A stretch of DNA of 30,676 nt from IMG/VR virus record IMGVR_UViG_3300044695_003695, positions 1 through 30,676 of that record; one strand, 5' to 3'. The stretch is from a virus. The translations under genes were made by a program, and so were the position numbers. Numbering within the stretch: the first letter of the stretch is position 1; every line of letters begins with the position of its first letter. Of this stretch, positions 1 to 7,879 are shown one piece after another. Under the pieces are notes generated by a model, which was not told the origin of the DNA, searched no databases, and saw only the letters and a program-made list of their open reading frames with translations.

Positions 1-2615
1 ATAGTGATGAAATGAAAAATCTACTTGCCACTGATGGTAAGTTTGTTGATTGGTTTAGAGATAACCATGTTTCTAGAAAAGTTAAAAACAAAAAGACTAA
101 AAAAATGGAATTAAGATATGAAAGGTCTATGGCCAATTCAGTATCTGTTCCTAAAAATCAAAAGTATTATCAAACAACAACTTTGTTTAATGATATTACT
201 GGTCAAAATGAAACTTTTAGAGGTGTTCCAAATGCAAGACACTCAGTTTATAAAGTAAAAGATAAATATAGAACCGGTTATAATCCATCTACAGGAGAAG
301 TAGAATTACAAGTTGGTGTACATATTGACAATAGAGGTCAGTATCTACCAAGAATGTTTGATCCTAATGACAAAAATAGTGCTGTTGATGATAAATACAT
401 CAATAAGGACTACATGAGATTAAAGCAACAACCAAACAATCCTATATTCCAGTTGCTTGAATTTATGAAAGAATCTCATTTATCATTCCAAGATGGTAAG
501 TCTAATAAGTCTAAGCTTTATTTAGATATGCCAAGGTATGTACTTAGAGATAATCTATCTAGAATTCAGGCTGGTGAACTTGGAAATAGATATAAGCAAA
601 TCAAAAAAGGAGTTGGACAATACATTAAAGATACTTTTGGTAAATCTGTAGATGAACTTGAACTTGAGCACAACTATGAAAGAGATAATAATCTAGAAGA
701 GTATAGATTAATAAATACAGATCTTAACTCAGAAGAAATTTCTTACATACCTGTATCTGGTATGTATAATATTGAAATAGATAATACAGATCCGGATGTG
801 ATCCGTGGTATGTTTAAGTATCTATTGTCAATGGAGACCCAAAGTAAATTACTTGAAACTCTACCGCTAGTTAACTCTATCTTAGATACATTAGCTGATC
901 CTAAAAACGCACCTAAGACACCTAATACTTATAGTAAAACTATTAAGAAGATTAAAGGTAAATTACAGCACACTGTAAAACCAGGAGCAAGTAATAATAG
1001 ACTTGGTCAGGTAAGATCTTTAATTGAAAGAGAGTACTATGGTAAGCAGTATAGTGGTGGGGCTGGGTCAGTTTACTTAGATAAGTTTGTTGGGCAGTTG
1101 CAGAAACTTTCAGCTAGAGCTTCTCTTGCAATTAATGTTCCTTCGGATTTAAAAAACAGATATGGTCAGATAGTTCAAAATATTATTGAATCTGCTGGAG
1201 GAGAATTTATTACTGTAAAAGATTTAGCTAAAGCTAGATTATGGGCAGCACAATCAATGATTGAGTGGGCTTCTAAAAGTGTTTACACTAAAGGTGTTCC
1301 TGCATTATCTTCACAAATGGTTGAGATGTTTGACTCAGCATTTAAATTTAAAGATGATTTTGGTAGATCTGTATCCAGAAATTTTGCTAAAGACATGATG
1401 AATGGTGAATGGATGTACAATATCAGGAAGAATCTTGAAATGGAAGCTGCATTACAATTGTTTGGAGCTTTTCTTAACGCTCAAAAAGTAGAACAAAAGC
1501 TTACTAATGGAAAAACAATCACAATTAGTTACAAAGATGCATGGCAGACAAATAAAGATACTGGAATTGCTGAGTTAAAACCTGGCGTTGATCCAGCCTG
1601 GAATAACAAAACAGTTACACATGAATTCCAAAGAGGTCAAACTCTTGAAAATATTGCAGAAATGTATGGAGTAACTGTTGATGAACTTAAAGAAAGAAAT
1701 AAAGTTGTAAGTGCTTTAGAATTTGAAGACGGACAAGATATAATTATTGCTAAGTCAGAAAAATTTAAGCAGTTTAGAAATAAATTCCAAGGAGTTTCTC
1801 ATAGATTATATGGTTCATATGATGACTTTGCACAGTCAGAAGGTAATATGTATTTGCCATATAGGATGTTTACATTTATGAGAAAATGGTTTATTCCTAT
1901 GTTTACAAATAGATTAGGTGCTAGTGTTGAAATTGAGGATGGTAAATTTTGGAAACCAAAATTCAATAAAAGATATGATTGGATGACTGGAACCACTACC
2001 CGTGGATTTTATCTTAATGCTTTTAGTTCTATGACAGAATTAATTAAAAGCAAAGGTAAATACTGGGCATATATGCCAGAAGATCAAAAGAGAGACTTGA
2101 TTAGAACTTTAACTGAATCATTGTTTGTGATTACTGCAGGATTATTAAGTTCAATGCTATTTGGTTATGATCCAGATGATGAAGACAGATTCAAAAAAAT
2201 GAGAGAAAGATCAGGTGCATTTGGTACAGATGATTTTAAAACATGGGGCTTTATGCAAAACCACATGTTACTCTTACTTTTAGGTGTTCAAGCTGAGACA
2301 TCTGCTTTTATTCCATTACCTACAATTGCAGGTGTAAATTTAGGAGCGGATGATTATCTTAAAATGTTATCTACTACAACTTCAGCATTTGGTAATACTA
2401 TCGGTCTTTATGCTAAAATGTTTGAAGACTTATTTAAGTTACTTGCTGACAATGATAAAGCATACTATAGTAGAAAAGAAGGAGAATACTGGTGGCAACA
2501 AGAAGGTGTACCTAAAATATACGGTAGACTTCTCAAGTCTGTAGGTATTACAGGTTCTACTGGAGATGTAACCCAAGCTTTAGAAGGACTAGAAAATGCT
2601 GGTAAATTGAAATAA
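1..2615 (+). CDS. Giant virion-type protein with LysM domain, 3' part (5' end outside window)
   Basis: The frame is open to the left edge: codons at 3-11 read S-D-E before the first ATG at 12, and the text there looks internal, so this is the C-terminal ~870 residues of a larger protein. A LysM-like segment (nt ~1611-1753; GQTLENIAEMYGVTVDEL) could bind peptidoglycan. Two hydrophobic stretches (nt ~2103-2165 and ~2266-2292) may be membrane-active. Very long proteins of this kind are encoded beside the RNA polymerase and head genes in crAss-like phages and are thought to be packaged and ejected; that role is inferred here. It lies alone on the + strand and ends in tandem TAA TAA before a terminator. 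Exact function unknown. Confidence 0.8.
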   Translation, partial: SDEMKNLLATDGKFVDWFRDNHVSRKVKNKKTKKMELRYERSMANSVSVPKNQKYYQTTTLFNDITGQNETFRGVPNARHSVYKVKDKYRTGYNPSTGEVELQVGVHIDNRGQYLPRMFDPNDKNSAVDDKYINKDYMRLKQQPNNPIFQLLEFMKESHLSFQDGKSNKSKLYLDMPRYVLRDNLSRIQAGELGNRYKQIKKGVGQYIKDTFGKSVDELELEHNYERDNNLEEYRLINTDLNSEEISYIPVSGMYNIEIDNTDPDVIRGMFKYLLSMETQSKLLETLPLVNSILDTLADPKNAPKTPNTYSKTIKKIKGKLQHTVKPGASNNRLGQVRSLIEREYYGKQYSGGAGSVYLDKFVGQLQKLSARASLAINVPSDLKNRYGQIVQNIIESAGGEFITVKDLAKARLWAAQSMIEWASKSVYTKGVPALSSQMVEMFDSAFKFKDDFGRSVSRNFAKDMMNGEWMYNIRKNLEMEAALQLFGAFLNAQKVEQKLTNGKTITISYKDAWQTNKDTGIAELKPGVDPAWNNKTVTHEFQRGQTLENIAEMYGVTVDELKERNKVVSALEFEDGQDIIIAKSEKFKQFRNKFQGVSHRLYGSYDDFAQSEGNMYLPYRMFTFMRKWFIPMFTNRLGASVEIEDGKFWKPKFNKRYDWMTGTTTRGFYLNAFSSMTELIKSKGKYWAYMPEDQKRDLIRTLTESLFVITAGLLSSMLFGYDPDDEDRFKKMRERSGAFGTDDFKTWGFMQNHMLLLLLGVQAETSAFIPLPTIAGVNLGADDYLKMLSTTTSAFGNTIGLYAKMFEDLFKLLADNDKAYYSRKEGEYWWQQEGVPKIYGRLLKSVGITGSTGDVTQALEGLENAGKLK

Positions 2616-2616
2616 T

Positions 2617-2645
2617 AAAAAAGGGGAGTTAATACTCCCCTTCTT
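2617..2645. terminator. Bidirectional intrinsic terminator at the strand switch
   Basis: Arms at 2621-2629 and 2634-2642 form a perfect 9-bp stem with a TAAT loop. On the - strand the stem is followed by a run of T; on the + strand by TTCTTCTTT. It separates the converging + and - strand blocks. The stop codon of the - strand gene (2629-2631) lies at the loop. Confidence 0.9.
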
Positions 2646-2880
2646 CTTTATTGATAAATTCTACTGCTTCATTAGCATCTTTGAACTTAATTATCTCAAA
2701 TTTACTTTCATCAAAATTATATCTAACTACATATAATTTGGTGATTGCATTGTATAAACTACACTTTTTGCATATAATACACATGCCTTTACTTGACTTA
2801 ATCTGATACTTTCTACGGTTAGGAGCATACTTAGATAAAGGCTTTTCTATTTTACACTCAAAGCACTTCAGAGTTTCCAT
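2629..2880 (-). CDS. Small zinc-ribbon protein
   Basis: This 83-residue protein has cysteine pairs C6/C9 and C34/C37 (also C40), spaced as in a treble-clef or zinc-ribbon fold. A basic stretch (NRRKYQ) lies between them and a C-terminal half reads like a small alpha/beta domain (RYNFDESKFEIIKF). It is the last gene of the - strand block, overlaps the thioesterase gene by 23 nt, and its stop lies in the shared terminator. Small zinc proteins with this outline recur in phages of Bacteroidota, but I cannot assign a function; nucleic-acid binding is a guess from the fold. Confidence 0.75.
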   Translation of the reverse strand: METLKCFECKIEKPLSKYAPNRRKYQIKSSKGMCIICKKCSLYNAITKLYVVRYNFDESKFEIIKFKDANEAVEFINKEEGEY

Positions 2881-3277
2881 CTAGATCAATTAAAGTTTTG
2901 ATTCTTTTTTTACCTTTTCCTGCAATAGGAATAGGACTACCTGCTTCATCAATATGTACAAAAGTTATATTAGTCTTTAGAACTAAAGTCTGTGTTCCTG
3001 TATATACATTGTGAGATCTTGCTTCCATATAAAGAGTAACTGAAGTGTTACCAACTTTAACTGGATGACCATATATTTTTAGAAGTTGGCTTTCCTTTGC
3101 CGCCCGCTCAAAATTACATTGATCTATACTTACAGTAACCATTCTTGGAGTGTCACATAACTGCATTGCATAACCAGCAGCAGCTGCATCAATCCATGCC
3201 AGAAGTTTACCTCCAAACAAGTTACCGTGAAACCCAAGATCAGATTTCTTAATTGGATGAGAGTTAAGGAAAGTCAT
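2858..3277 (-). CDS. Acyl-CoA thioesterase-like hotdog protein
   Basis: This 139-residue protein has the outline of the YciA/ACOT branch of hotdog thioesterases. An early D-x-G-F-H-G-N-L-F-G-G segment (13-23) is followed by a W-I-D-A-A-A-A-G helix with D30, then strand V-T-V-S-I-D. The family hydrolyses acyl-CoA to free acid plus CoA, usually as a hexamer in the cytoplasm. Length is normal for a single hotdog domain. Start ATG overlaps the stop of the pyrophosphatase gene as ATGA (3274-3277), so the two should be co-translated. Why a phage carries it is unclear; altering host lipid or CoA pools is a possibility. Substrate cannot be read from sequence. Confidence 0.85.
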   Translation of the reverse strand: MTFLNSHPIKKSDLGFHGNLFGGKLLAWIDAAAAGYAMQLCDTPRMVTVSIDQCNFERAAKESQLLKIYGHPVKVGNTSVTLYMEARSHNVYTGTQTLVLKTNITFVHIDEAGSPIPIAGKGKKRIKTLIDLDGNSEVL

Positions 3278-3660
3278 TTTACTTCAATGAATTTAGATAG
3301 ATCTGGTTTAAAATATCCAGGTCCCTTTAATATTTTACCATCTTCGCGGAGAACAGGCTTGCCATCATCTCCTAATTTGCTCATATTGCTGGCTTGTATT
3401 TCATTAAATACATCTTCTATGACATGTTGCATACCATGCTTAAGAATAGTTCCACAGAGGATGTATAATTGATCACCTAATGCATCAGCAATTTCTACTA
3501 ATGAGTTTTTAAAACAAGCTTCTAAGTACTCATCATTCTCTTCTTGCATAAGAGAGTGTCTAAGATTAAATTCATGTTCTGATAATGGTTGTGGCCATTT
3601 GCCATTTTCTTGCCCAAAGGCATTGTGGAATGTCTCCACTGCTTTTAATTGTTCTTTCAT
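3274..3660 (-). CDS. MazG/HisE-like nucleotide pyrophosphatase
   Basis: This is a 128-residue all-alpha NTP pyrophosphohydrolase. Metal-binding acidic residues fit the family pattern: E40-E41-x-x-E44 and E56-x-x-D59-x-x-x-D63 (EIADALGDQLY). The family cleaves (d)NTPs or similar substrates to monophosphate and PPi, and in phages may clean the nucleotide pool or lower alarmone levels. The C-terminus (GKPVLREDGKILKGPGYFKPDL) matches phage HisE-like forms. It is the first gene after a strong terminator and has its own promoter-like box, so it probably starts a three-gene unit with the thioesterase and zinc-ribbon genes. Specificity is not decided by sequence. Confidence 0.85.
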   Translation of the reverse strand: MKEQLKAVETFHNAFGQENGKWPQPLSEHEFNLRHSLMQEENDEYLEACFKNSLVEIADALGDQLYILCGTILKHGMQHVIEDVFNEIQASNMSKLGDDGKPVLREDGKILKGPGYFKPDLSKFIEVK

Positions 3661-3664
3661 GTAT

Positions 3665-3672
3665 CAAAGTTA
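3665..3672 (-). promoter_or_regulatory. Bacteroidota-type -7 promoter box TAACTTTG
   Basis: On the - strand TAACTTTG matches the Bacteroidota consensus TAnnTTTG and ends 4 nt before the ATG at 3660. Transcription from it would start close to the start codon, giving a leaderless or near-leaderless mRNA. It sits just after the terminator hairpin of the upstream gene. No clear -33 TTTG element was confirmed. Confidence 0.4.
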
Positions 3673-3673
3673 G

Positions 3674-3704
3674 AAAAAAAAAGGGAGTAGCCGAAGCTAC
3701 CCCC
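3674..3704 (-). terminator. Strong intrinsic terminator with UUCG tetraloop
   Basis: On the - strand a 9-bp stem (one G-U pair; arms 3696-3704 and 3683-3691) closes a C(UUCG)G loop and is followed by nine T. It ends the DUF932-like gene 3745-4947 and lies 23 nt before the next start codon. Confidence 0.93.
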
Positions 3705-3744
3705 TTAGTGATAAATCAATCAATCCTTATGGTAAACAAGGATA

Positions 3745-4947
3745 TTAAAAGAATGATGAACTTTCATCATCATCATCATCAGAAAAATCAAATGCAAAGT
3801 CATCTGATTCTTCAATTTGTTGTGTTTCAAAGACTAAATGATCTTCTGGTGCAGGCTCTAATGAAACTACTTCAGGTTCAATAGACTCATCAATACCATC
3901 CATGAATTCACTTTCAGCATCATGTGCTGCACAAGGGCTTACCATAACTGACATCTTGGTATCCTTATTGAGATCAATAACATCAAATACTGGAGTCTCA
4001 AAGGTATTACCCATAGGATCAGTATAAGTTACTATTTCATCGCATACCTTGTTTTCCTGTTCTACCTTGATTTCTTCTATTTCTTCTACTTCAGCTGTCT
4101 CAGCTTCTGCTTCTGCAATCTGAACTAAAAGATTAGTCTGATTCTCAGGTTGACCATAGTTAGTTAGTAATGGATCTGCAACTTTTTCTTCTTCATCATT
4201 AACTGTAGTTTCTGGTTGAATTGGAAGTGGTTTAGCAAAGTTGTTTACGCTAGAGATGAAATAGTGAAGAACCCTTTGATCCTCCATCCATGTTTTTGGA
4301 TGAGAAGATTGTAAAGCAGTAGTCACATAGTTATAGAAAGCCCATAGACTACTAGAGTCTTCAAATACATGTGTTGGCTTATCCATCTGTGATCTTACAA
4401 TACTAGCTTGCTCAGTTGTAAGTATCTGATACTCAGCAAACAAGATACCAAGAAGTTGAGCTTGTTTTCTCTTATTCATCTTGATATCTTTCATTGCATC
4501 TTTATCAGCTACCAACTGATCATAATACATTTGAGCATTTGCAACTTGTTCTTTAATTGTAGCTACAGTCTCTTCATCTGCTGTACCAGTATGTTTTCTA
4601 GCCCAGCTACCCATATCTCCACATACCATAGTGGTGCCTGTGTGGTTCACATATGCACCAACACCGCACTTAAATCTTACTTGTTTGTTGTAACTGTTTG
4701 TCCAAGCAAACATCATAGACAACTCAGGATCAGAGTTATATTGTAGTACGTGAATACCTTGTGCAATATTACCATCTGCAGTAGCTCTATACTCTTCAGA
4801 TACAATTCCAAAACCTGCTTGAGCAAGTTCTGTATATACATGGTCAATAACTGATTCATGGCTGATAACTGTATAGCTATCACCATGATCAGGAAGTGCA
4901 ACACTCAATAAGTGTGCTTTACTACATTCTTTAATTTTCTTTGGCAT
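3745..4947 (-). CDS. DUF932-like protein with long acidic tail
   Basis: This 400-residue protein has an N-terminal ~240 residues resembling the phage/plasmid DUF932 family: a Y-T-V-I-S-H start, G-F-x-I-x-S-E-x-Y, an N-S-Y-N-K-Q-x-R-F segment, and a C-G-D-M-G-S-W-x-R-K-H-T-G motif in place of the usual C-x-N-G-M...HTG. Residues ~250-400 are low-complexity, strongly acidic, and end D-D-D-D-D-E-S-S-S-F-F, like the acidic-aromatic tail of SSB proteins. Function of DUF932 proteins is not settled. The gene follows the DNA polymerase with a 1-nt gap and ends in a strong terminator, so it is probably expressed with replication genes. A replisome-interaction role is inferred only. Confidence 0.75.
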   Translation of the reverse strand: MPKKIKECSKAHLLSVALPDHGDSYTVISHESVIDHVYTELAQAGFGIVSEEYRATADGNIAQGIHVLQYNSDPELSMMFAWTNSYNKQVRFKCGVGAYVNHTGTTMVCGDMGSWARKHTGTADEETVATIKEQVANAQMYYDQLVADKDAMKDIKMNKRKQAQLLGILFAEYQILTTEQASIVRSQMDKPTHVFEDSSSLWAFYNYVTTALQSSHPKTWMEDQRVLHYFISSVNNFAKPLPIQPETTVNDEEEKVADPLLTNYGQPENQTNLLVQIAEAEAETAEVEEIEEIKVEQENKVCDEIVTYTDPMGNTFETPVFDVIDLNKDTKMSVMVSPCAAHDAESEFMDGIDESIEPEVVSLEPAPEDHLVFETQQIEESDDFAFDFSDDDDDESSSFF

Positions 4948-4948
4948 C

Positions 4949-6847
4949 TTAAAATAAACTTAGTTGGTTTGTACTTGGTTCAAGGTTTTCAATTTCCTTT
5001 CTTACTTTCTCTAGGTAATACTTGAGATTAATATCATACTCCTCAAACTCTTTCTTTTCATAATCAATCATAAGGGTTTGCATCCATTTGCCAGCTTCTA
5101 CTTGTATAGCCCGCATGTCCTCATTGTTCTTCTTAACAATCTTACCACCACTATTAGATACATAATATCTGATAGTATGCTGCAAAGGAACATCTTGATA
5201 CTCCCCATTTACTACTTTATGGAAATGGAATGACCAGTCTCCTTTAATCTTAACACCACCACAGTAATCAAATATATCTGTGTTAGCTTTCATAAAGTCT
5301 TCAGGGTCTGTTCCATCTACAAAATATGCATGTAAAGCTTTAGGAATAATCAAAAAGCTTTTGTTCTTATGCATGGCCAAATCTTTGTACTCAAATCTAC
5401 CCTTGCATTTAGACTTACCATCTTCAGTAACAGCAATGTAATTATTTACATCACCCAGAACAATCTTACTATAAGTATCATGTTCTAACTGTAGATTAGA
5501 CATCTCTTCCCATCTCTTGCAAATCTCCATATACTTATCTACATGTTGTCTTGGGATTATTGTCTCAAGACCATCTGTATTTTGCATTAGTGGAATTGCA
5601 CCAGGAATCTCTTCACAGATCATCTCATACAGCATTGACAAACTTAGCTGACCATTAATAGTAATCCTCATTGTAAATTCAGGATCATATAGGAAGCTGT
5701 TCTCATCATTACTTAACCCATAGGTTGAGTTTAGGATAATCTTATATACATAATTCTTAGGATCAGATTTAGGAATCTTCTTCCTCTCTTCAAAGAACCA
5801 TTCATACAGACTACAGAATTCATCTTGTGGTAAATGTGCCGGAGCCCACTTGTTTCTAATAGCCAGATTAGGATAGAAACTAGTAACGTCAGATGTCATT
5901 ATTACCATGTCCTCATCAGACTTATAGACTTTACTTCTTCTAGCACCATGGATACCACCAAGACCATAATCAGTCTTGACTCCTTTGTACTGTACAGAAT
6001 ATTTAAAGCCTCCTTTAGTCTGACCAGGAAAGATAACTACTTCCTTAAACTTCTTCAAAAGGTTCTGGAATGTAGCTGTCTTGAATTCAATATATGGTAG
6101 AATAATTTCATCTACCTTAATCATACTTCTATGGGTTCTCATTTGTCTAAGATCCCATCTTTTAATACCAGTTTGTTCACTCAGGAACATCAGGAATAAC
6201 TCCTTAGAAATTCTTGGCTCAGAAGCACTAAAGAGATTGATACTATACTCTTCTGTTAGCTGTCTACGTAACTCAATCTGGCTCTTGCTGAGCTGCATGA
6301 TCTGTTTAGTAGACTTAACATCATTAATACAATATCTAATAACTTCTGGAATCTGATCTGCAGTAATTTTACTGGTATGATGAATAGGCATGTCAATAAT
6401 GTTATGCCAGTCCATGGTATACTGAATCCACTTTAAAGAACTTCTCTTGGCATTATTATCCCAGTGATTTAATTTAAAGACGTCTACCTGGTTAATCTGA
6501 AGATCTCTTGGAGAGAACTCAAGAAATTCACCACGGTTTTGTCTACCAATAATATCTTGAGCTTTACCATAAAGCCATTTAGCAATTGTATCTCCTGTGT
6601 TATGAATAATAGTATCTCTGTTTCTGAGAATATACTCAGTAATCTGACTGTCAAATCCAAGACCATTAAAAGATACATGCCATTCTTCCCTTGCAATGTT
6701 ACCCTGCAAGAATTCAACAAGTTCTAAGATGTCATTCTGTGATTCATGTACTACAAAGATCTCTCTTTGTTCAGACTTAATGTCTTCAAATACTGCTATG
6801 AAACAATTACTAAGAGTTTCATAGTCCATTACCCAATGTGTTCTCAT
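4949..6847 (-). CDS. Family B DNA polymerase
   Basis: This 632-residue polymerase carries both activities. The 3'-5' exonuclease has ExoI D8-Y-E10, ExoII N61-G-L-G-F-D66 and ExoIII Y172-C-I-N-D176. The polymerase has motif A D320-V-T-S-F-Y-P, motif B K369-I-I-L-N-S-T-Y-G and motif C N423-T-D425-G, with a G-G-I-H-G linker motif near 298. Motif C has N where many relatives have D, while the second catalytic Asp is kept; NTDG is seen in other phage enzymes. The length is compact, with no TPR insertions evident. It would copy the phage genome with the DnaB-type helicase and primase encoded upstream. The C-terminus (QLSLF) resembles a sliding-clamp-binding peptide (QLSLF/QxxLF); that reading is inference. 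Confidence 0.95.
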   Translation of the reverse strand: MRTHWVMDYETLSNCFIAVFEDIKSEQREIFVVHESQNDILELVEFLQGNIAREEWHVSFNGLGFDSQITEYILRNRDTIIHNTGDTIAKWLYGKAQDIIGRQNRGEFLEFSPRDLQINQVDVFKLNHWDNNAKRSSLKWIQYTMDWHNIIDMPIHHTSKITADQIPEVIRYCINDVKSTKQIMQLSKSQIELRRQLTEEYSINLFSASEPRISKELFLMFLSEQTGIKRWDLRQMRTHRSMIKVDEIILPYIEFKTATFQNLLKKFKEVVIFPGQTKGGFKYSVQYKGVKTDYGLGGIHGARRSKVYKSDEDMVIMTSDVTSFYPNLAIRNKWAPAHLPQDEFCSLYEWFFEERKKIPKSDPKNYVYKIILNSTYGLSNDENSFLYDPEFTMRITINGQLSLSMLYEMICEEIPGAIPLMQNTDGLETIIPRQHVDKYMEICKRWEEMSNLQLEHDTYSKIVLGDVNNYIAVTEDGKSKCKGRFEYKDLAMHKNKSFLIIPKALHAYFVDGTDPEDFMKANTDIFDYCGGVKIKGDWSFHFHKVVNGEYQDVPLQHTIRYYVSNSGGKIVKKNNEDMRAIQVEAGKWMQTLMIDYEKKEFEEYDINLKYYLEKVRKEIENLEPSTNQLSLF

Positions 6848-6884
6848 ATATATTGTTCAGTTAAGCTGTCCCCCCGTTACCGCA

Positions 6885-6912
6885 TAAAAAAAGGTAAACT
6901 ATACATTTACCT
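6885..6912 (-). terminator. Intrinsic terminator before the polymerase gene
   Basis: On the - strand AGGTAAA and TTTACCT (arms 6906-6912 and 6892-6898) pair across a 7-nt loop and are followed by seven T (6885-6891 plus the arm end). It would end the unit finishing with 6946-7287. The polymerase ATG at 6847 lies ~40 nt further on, in a leader containing a run of six G, so the polymerase likely has its own start. Confidence 0.8.
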
Positions 6913-6945
6913 CTTTTTACTGTTTTCACCCTTAATTAATTCACA

Positions 6946-7287
6946 TTATGAATTGATAAAGCTAAGATAATTAAATTCTTTGTTAACCACAACTAAGTTA
7001 ATCAATTCTTTAATAGATTCAACATCACTAATGTAATATTCTTGAAATACTTCAAGTTTGTGACGTTCTTGTTTCATTCCTTTTGTTCCTGTGATAGGTT
7101 GTCCATACTCATCAAGCTTAGGAAGCATCTGTAAAGTATTTCTCTTTTGCTTAGAAATAACTACAAATACTTTGCTTTCTGGGTCAAAGATACATTCTAC
7201 ATACGGGGAAGCCTCCGATACTGGGATGGCTCTAAAACTTGGCTTACCACTCCACTCAGAGTTAATAAGCATCATACTATTTTCCAT
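6946..7287 (-). CDS. Conserved phage protein, unknown
   Basis: This 113-residue protein is read from the ATG at 7287 (MENSMMLINSEWSG). An upstream in-frame ATG at 7308 would add seven residues in the tight gap and is less likely. It has mostly beta-strand character (FRAIPVSEASPYVECIFD, KVFVVISKQKR) with a conserved-looking G-Q-P-I-T-G-T-K loop and a C-terminal helix-strand. There is no catalytic motif or membrane segment. It is the last gene of the run from 10202 downward and is followed by a terminator. It neighbours the nuclease and polymerase genes, so a replication role is possible but not shown. Confidence 0.7.
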   Translation of the reverse strand: MENSMMLINSEWSGKPSFRAIPVSEASPYVECIFDPESKVFVVISKQKRNTLQMLPKLDEYGQPITGTKGMKQERHKLEVFQEYYISDVESIKELINLVVVNKEFNYLSFINS

Positions 7288-7309
7288 GTTGGTTATATTT
7301 TTATACAAA

Positions 7310-7876
7310 TTAATCTAGAATTTTTATATTTTCCAAATCTGCAACTTCTATTAATAACATTTCTTTTTCTAAATCAGGTTTATCGCATAGTTCACCAACA
7401 GATTTAATCAACTTTACATCTACATCTAGAATTTTTGCATATGTTGCAAAATGATTTTCTGGATATAGATAACTTTCAACATATGCATAGTTACCACTTT
7501 TCTTATTGAAGAAATTTAAAATTTTGCTCTTTGTATTACTACTCATTTTACTGTATTTTCCATTCAGAAAGTTGAACCAATCATCTTTTAAATCAGAAAA
7601 ATTAAATGTGACAACTAGTGTTTCATCATCTATTTTAACATAATCAATTAATCTATTATGTTTAAGAAGTATATTCTTTTCAAACTGTAAATATTCTTGA
7701 TCTGTTCTTGGATAATATACACATACTAGTTTCATATCCTCAGAGTTAATAGTATCATTCCATGAGAGATATGTCTCTTTTGGAACAACACTAGTACCTC
7801 TTTTAATGTCTAAGAGCGGATATAAAAATATCTTAGACTTTTGGAAATATTTCCTGTAAAGAGCATCAATTACCAT
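7310..7876 (-). CDS. Unknown protein between nuclease and polymerase genes
   Basis: This 188-residue soluble protein shows alternating strands and helices, including K-L-V-C-V-Y-Y-P and T-L-V-V-T-F-N-F-S-D-L-K-D-D-W-F-N-F-L-N-G-K-Y-S-K-M segments and a basic K-S-K-I-L-N-F-F-N-K-K patch. No motif I recognise. The ATG is 3 nt downstream of the PD-(D/E)XK nuclease stop, so it should be translated with it. Codon use and base composition match its neighbours. Could be a nuclease partner or replication accessory; this rests only on context. Confidence 0.7.
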   Translation of the reverse strand: MVIDALYRKYFQKSKIFLYPLLDIKRGTSVVPKETYLSWNDTINSEDMKLVCVYYPRTDQEYLQFEKNILLKHNRLIDYVKIDDETLVVTFNFSDLKDDWFNFLNGKYSKMSSNTKSKILNFFNKKSGNYAYVESYLYPENHFATYAKILDVDVKLIKSVGELCDKPDLEKEMLLIEVADLENIKILD

Positions 7877-7879
7877 AAT

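Noticed and set aside
12-2615. The + strand gene as a complete gene starting at ATG 12
   Set aside because: The frame is open to the window edge and the first residues look internal, so it is treated as a partial gene.
3745-3790. ATC trinucleotide run as a microsatellite or regulatory repeat
   Set aside because: It simply codes the poly-Asp tail of the DUF932-like protein.
4408-4746. Long + strand frames opposite the polymerase and DUF932-like genes (also 5834-6356)
   Set aside because: They are antisense frames of well-supported genes, with unlikely amino-acid composition and no coupling to neighbours.
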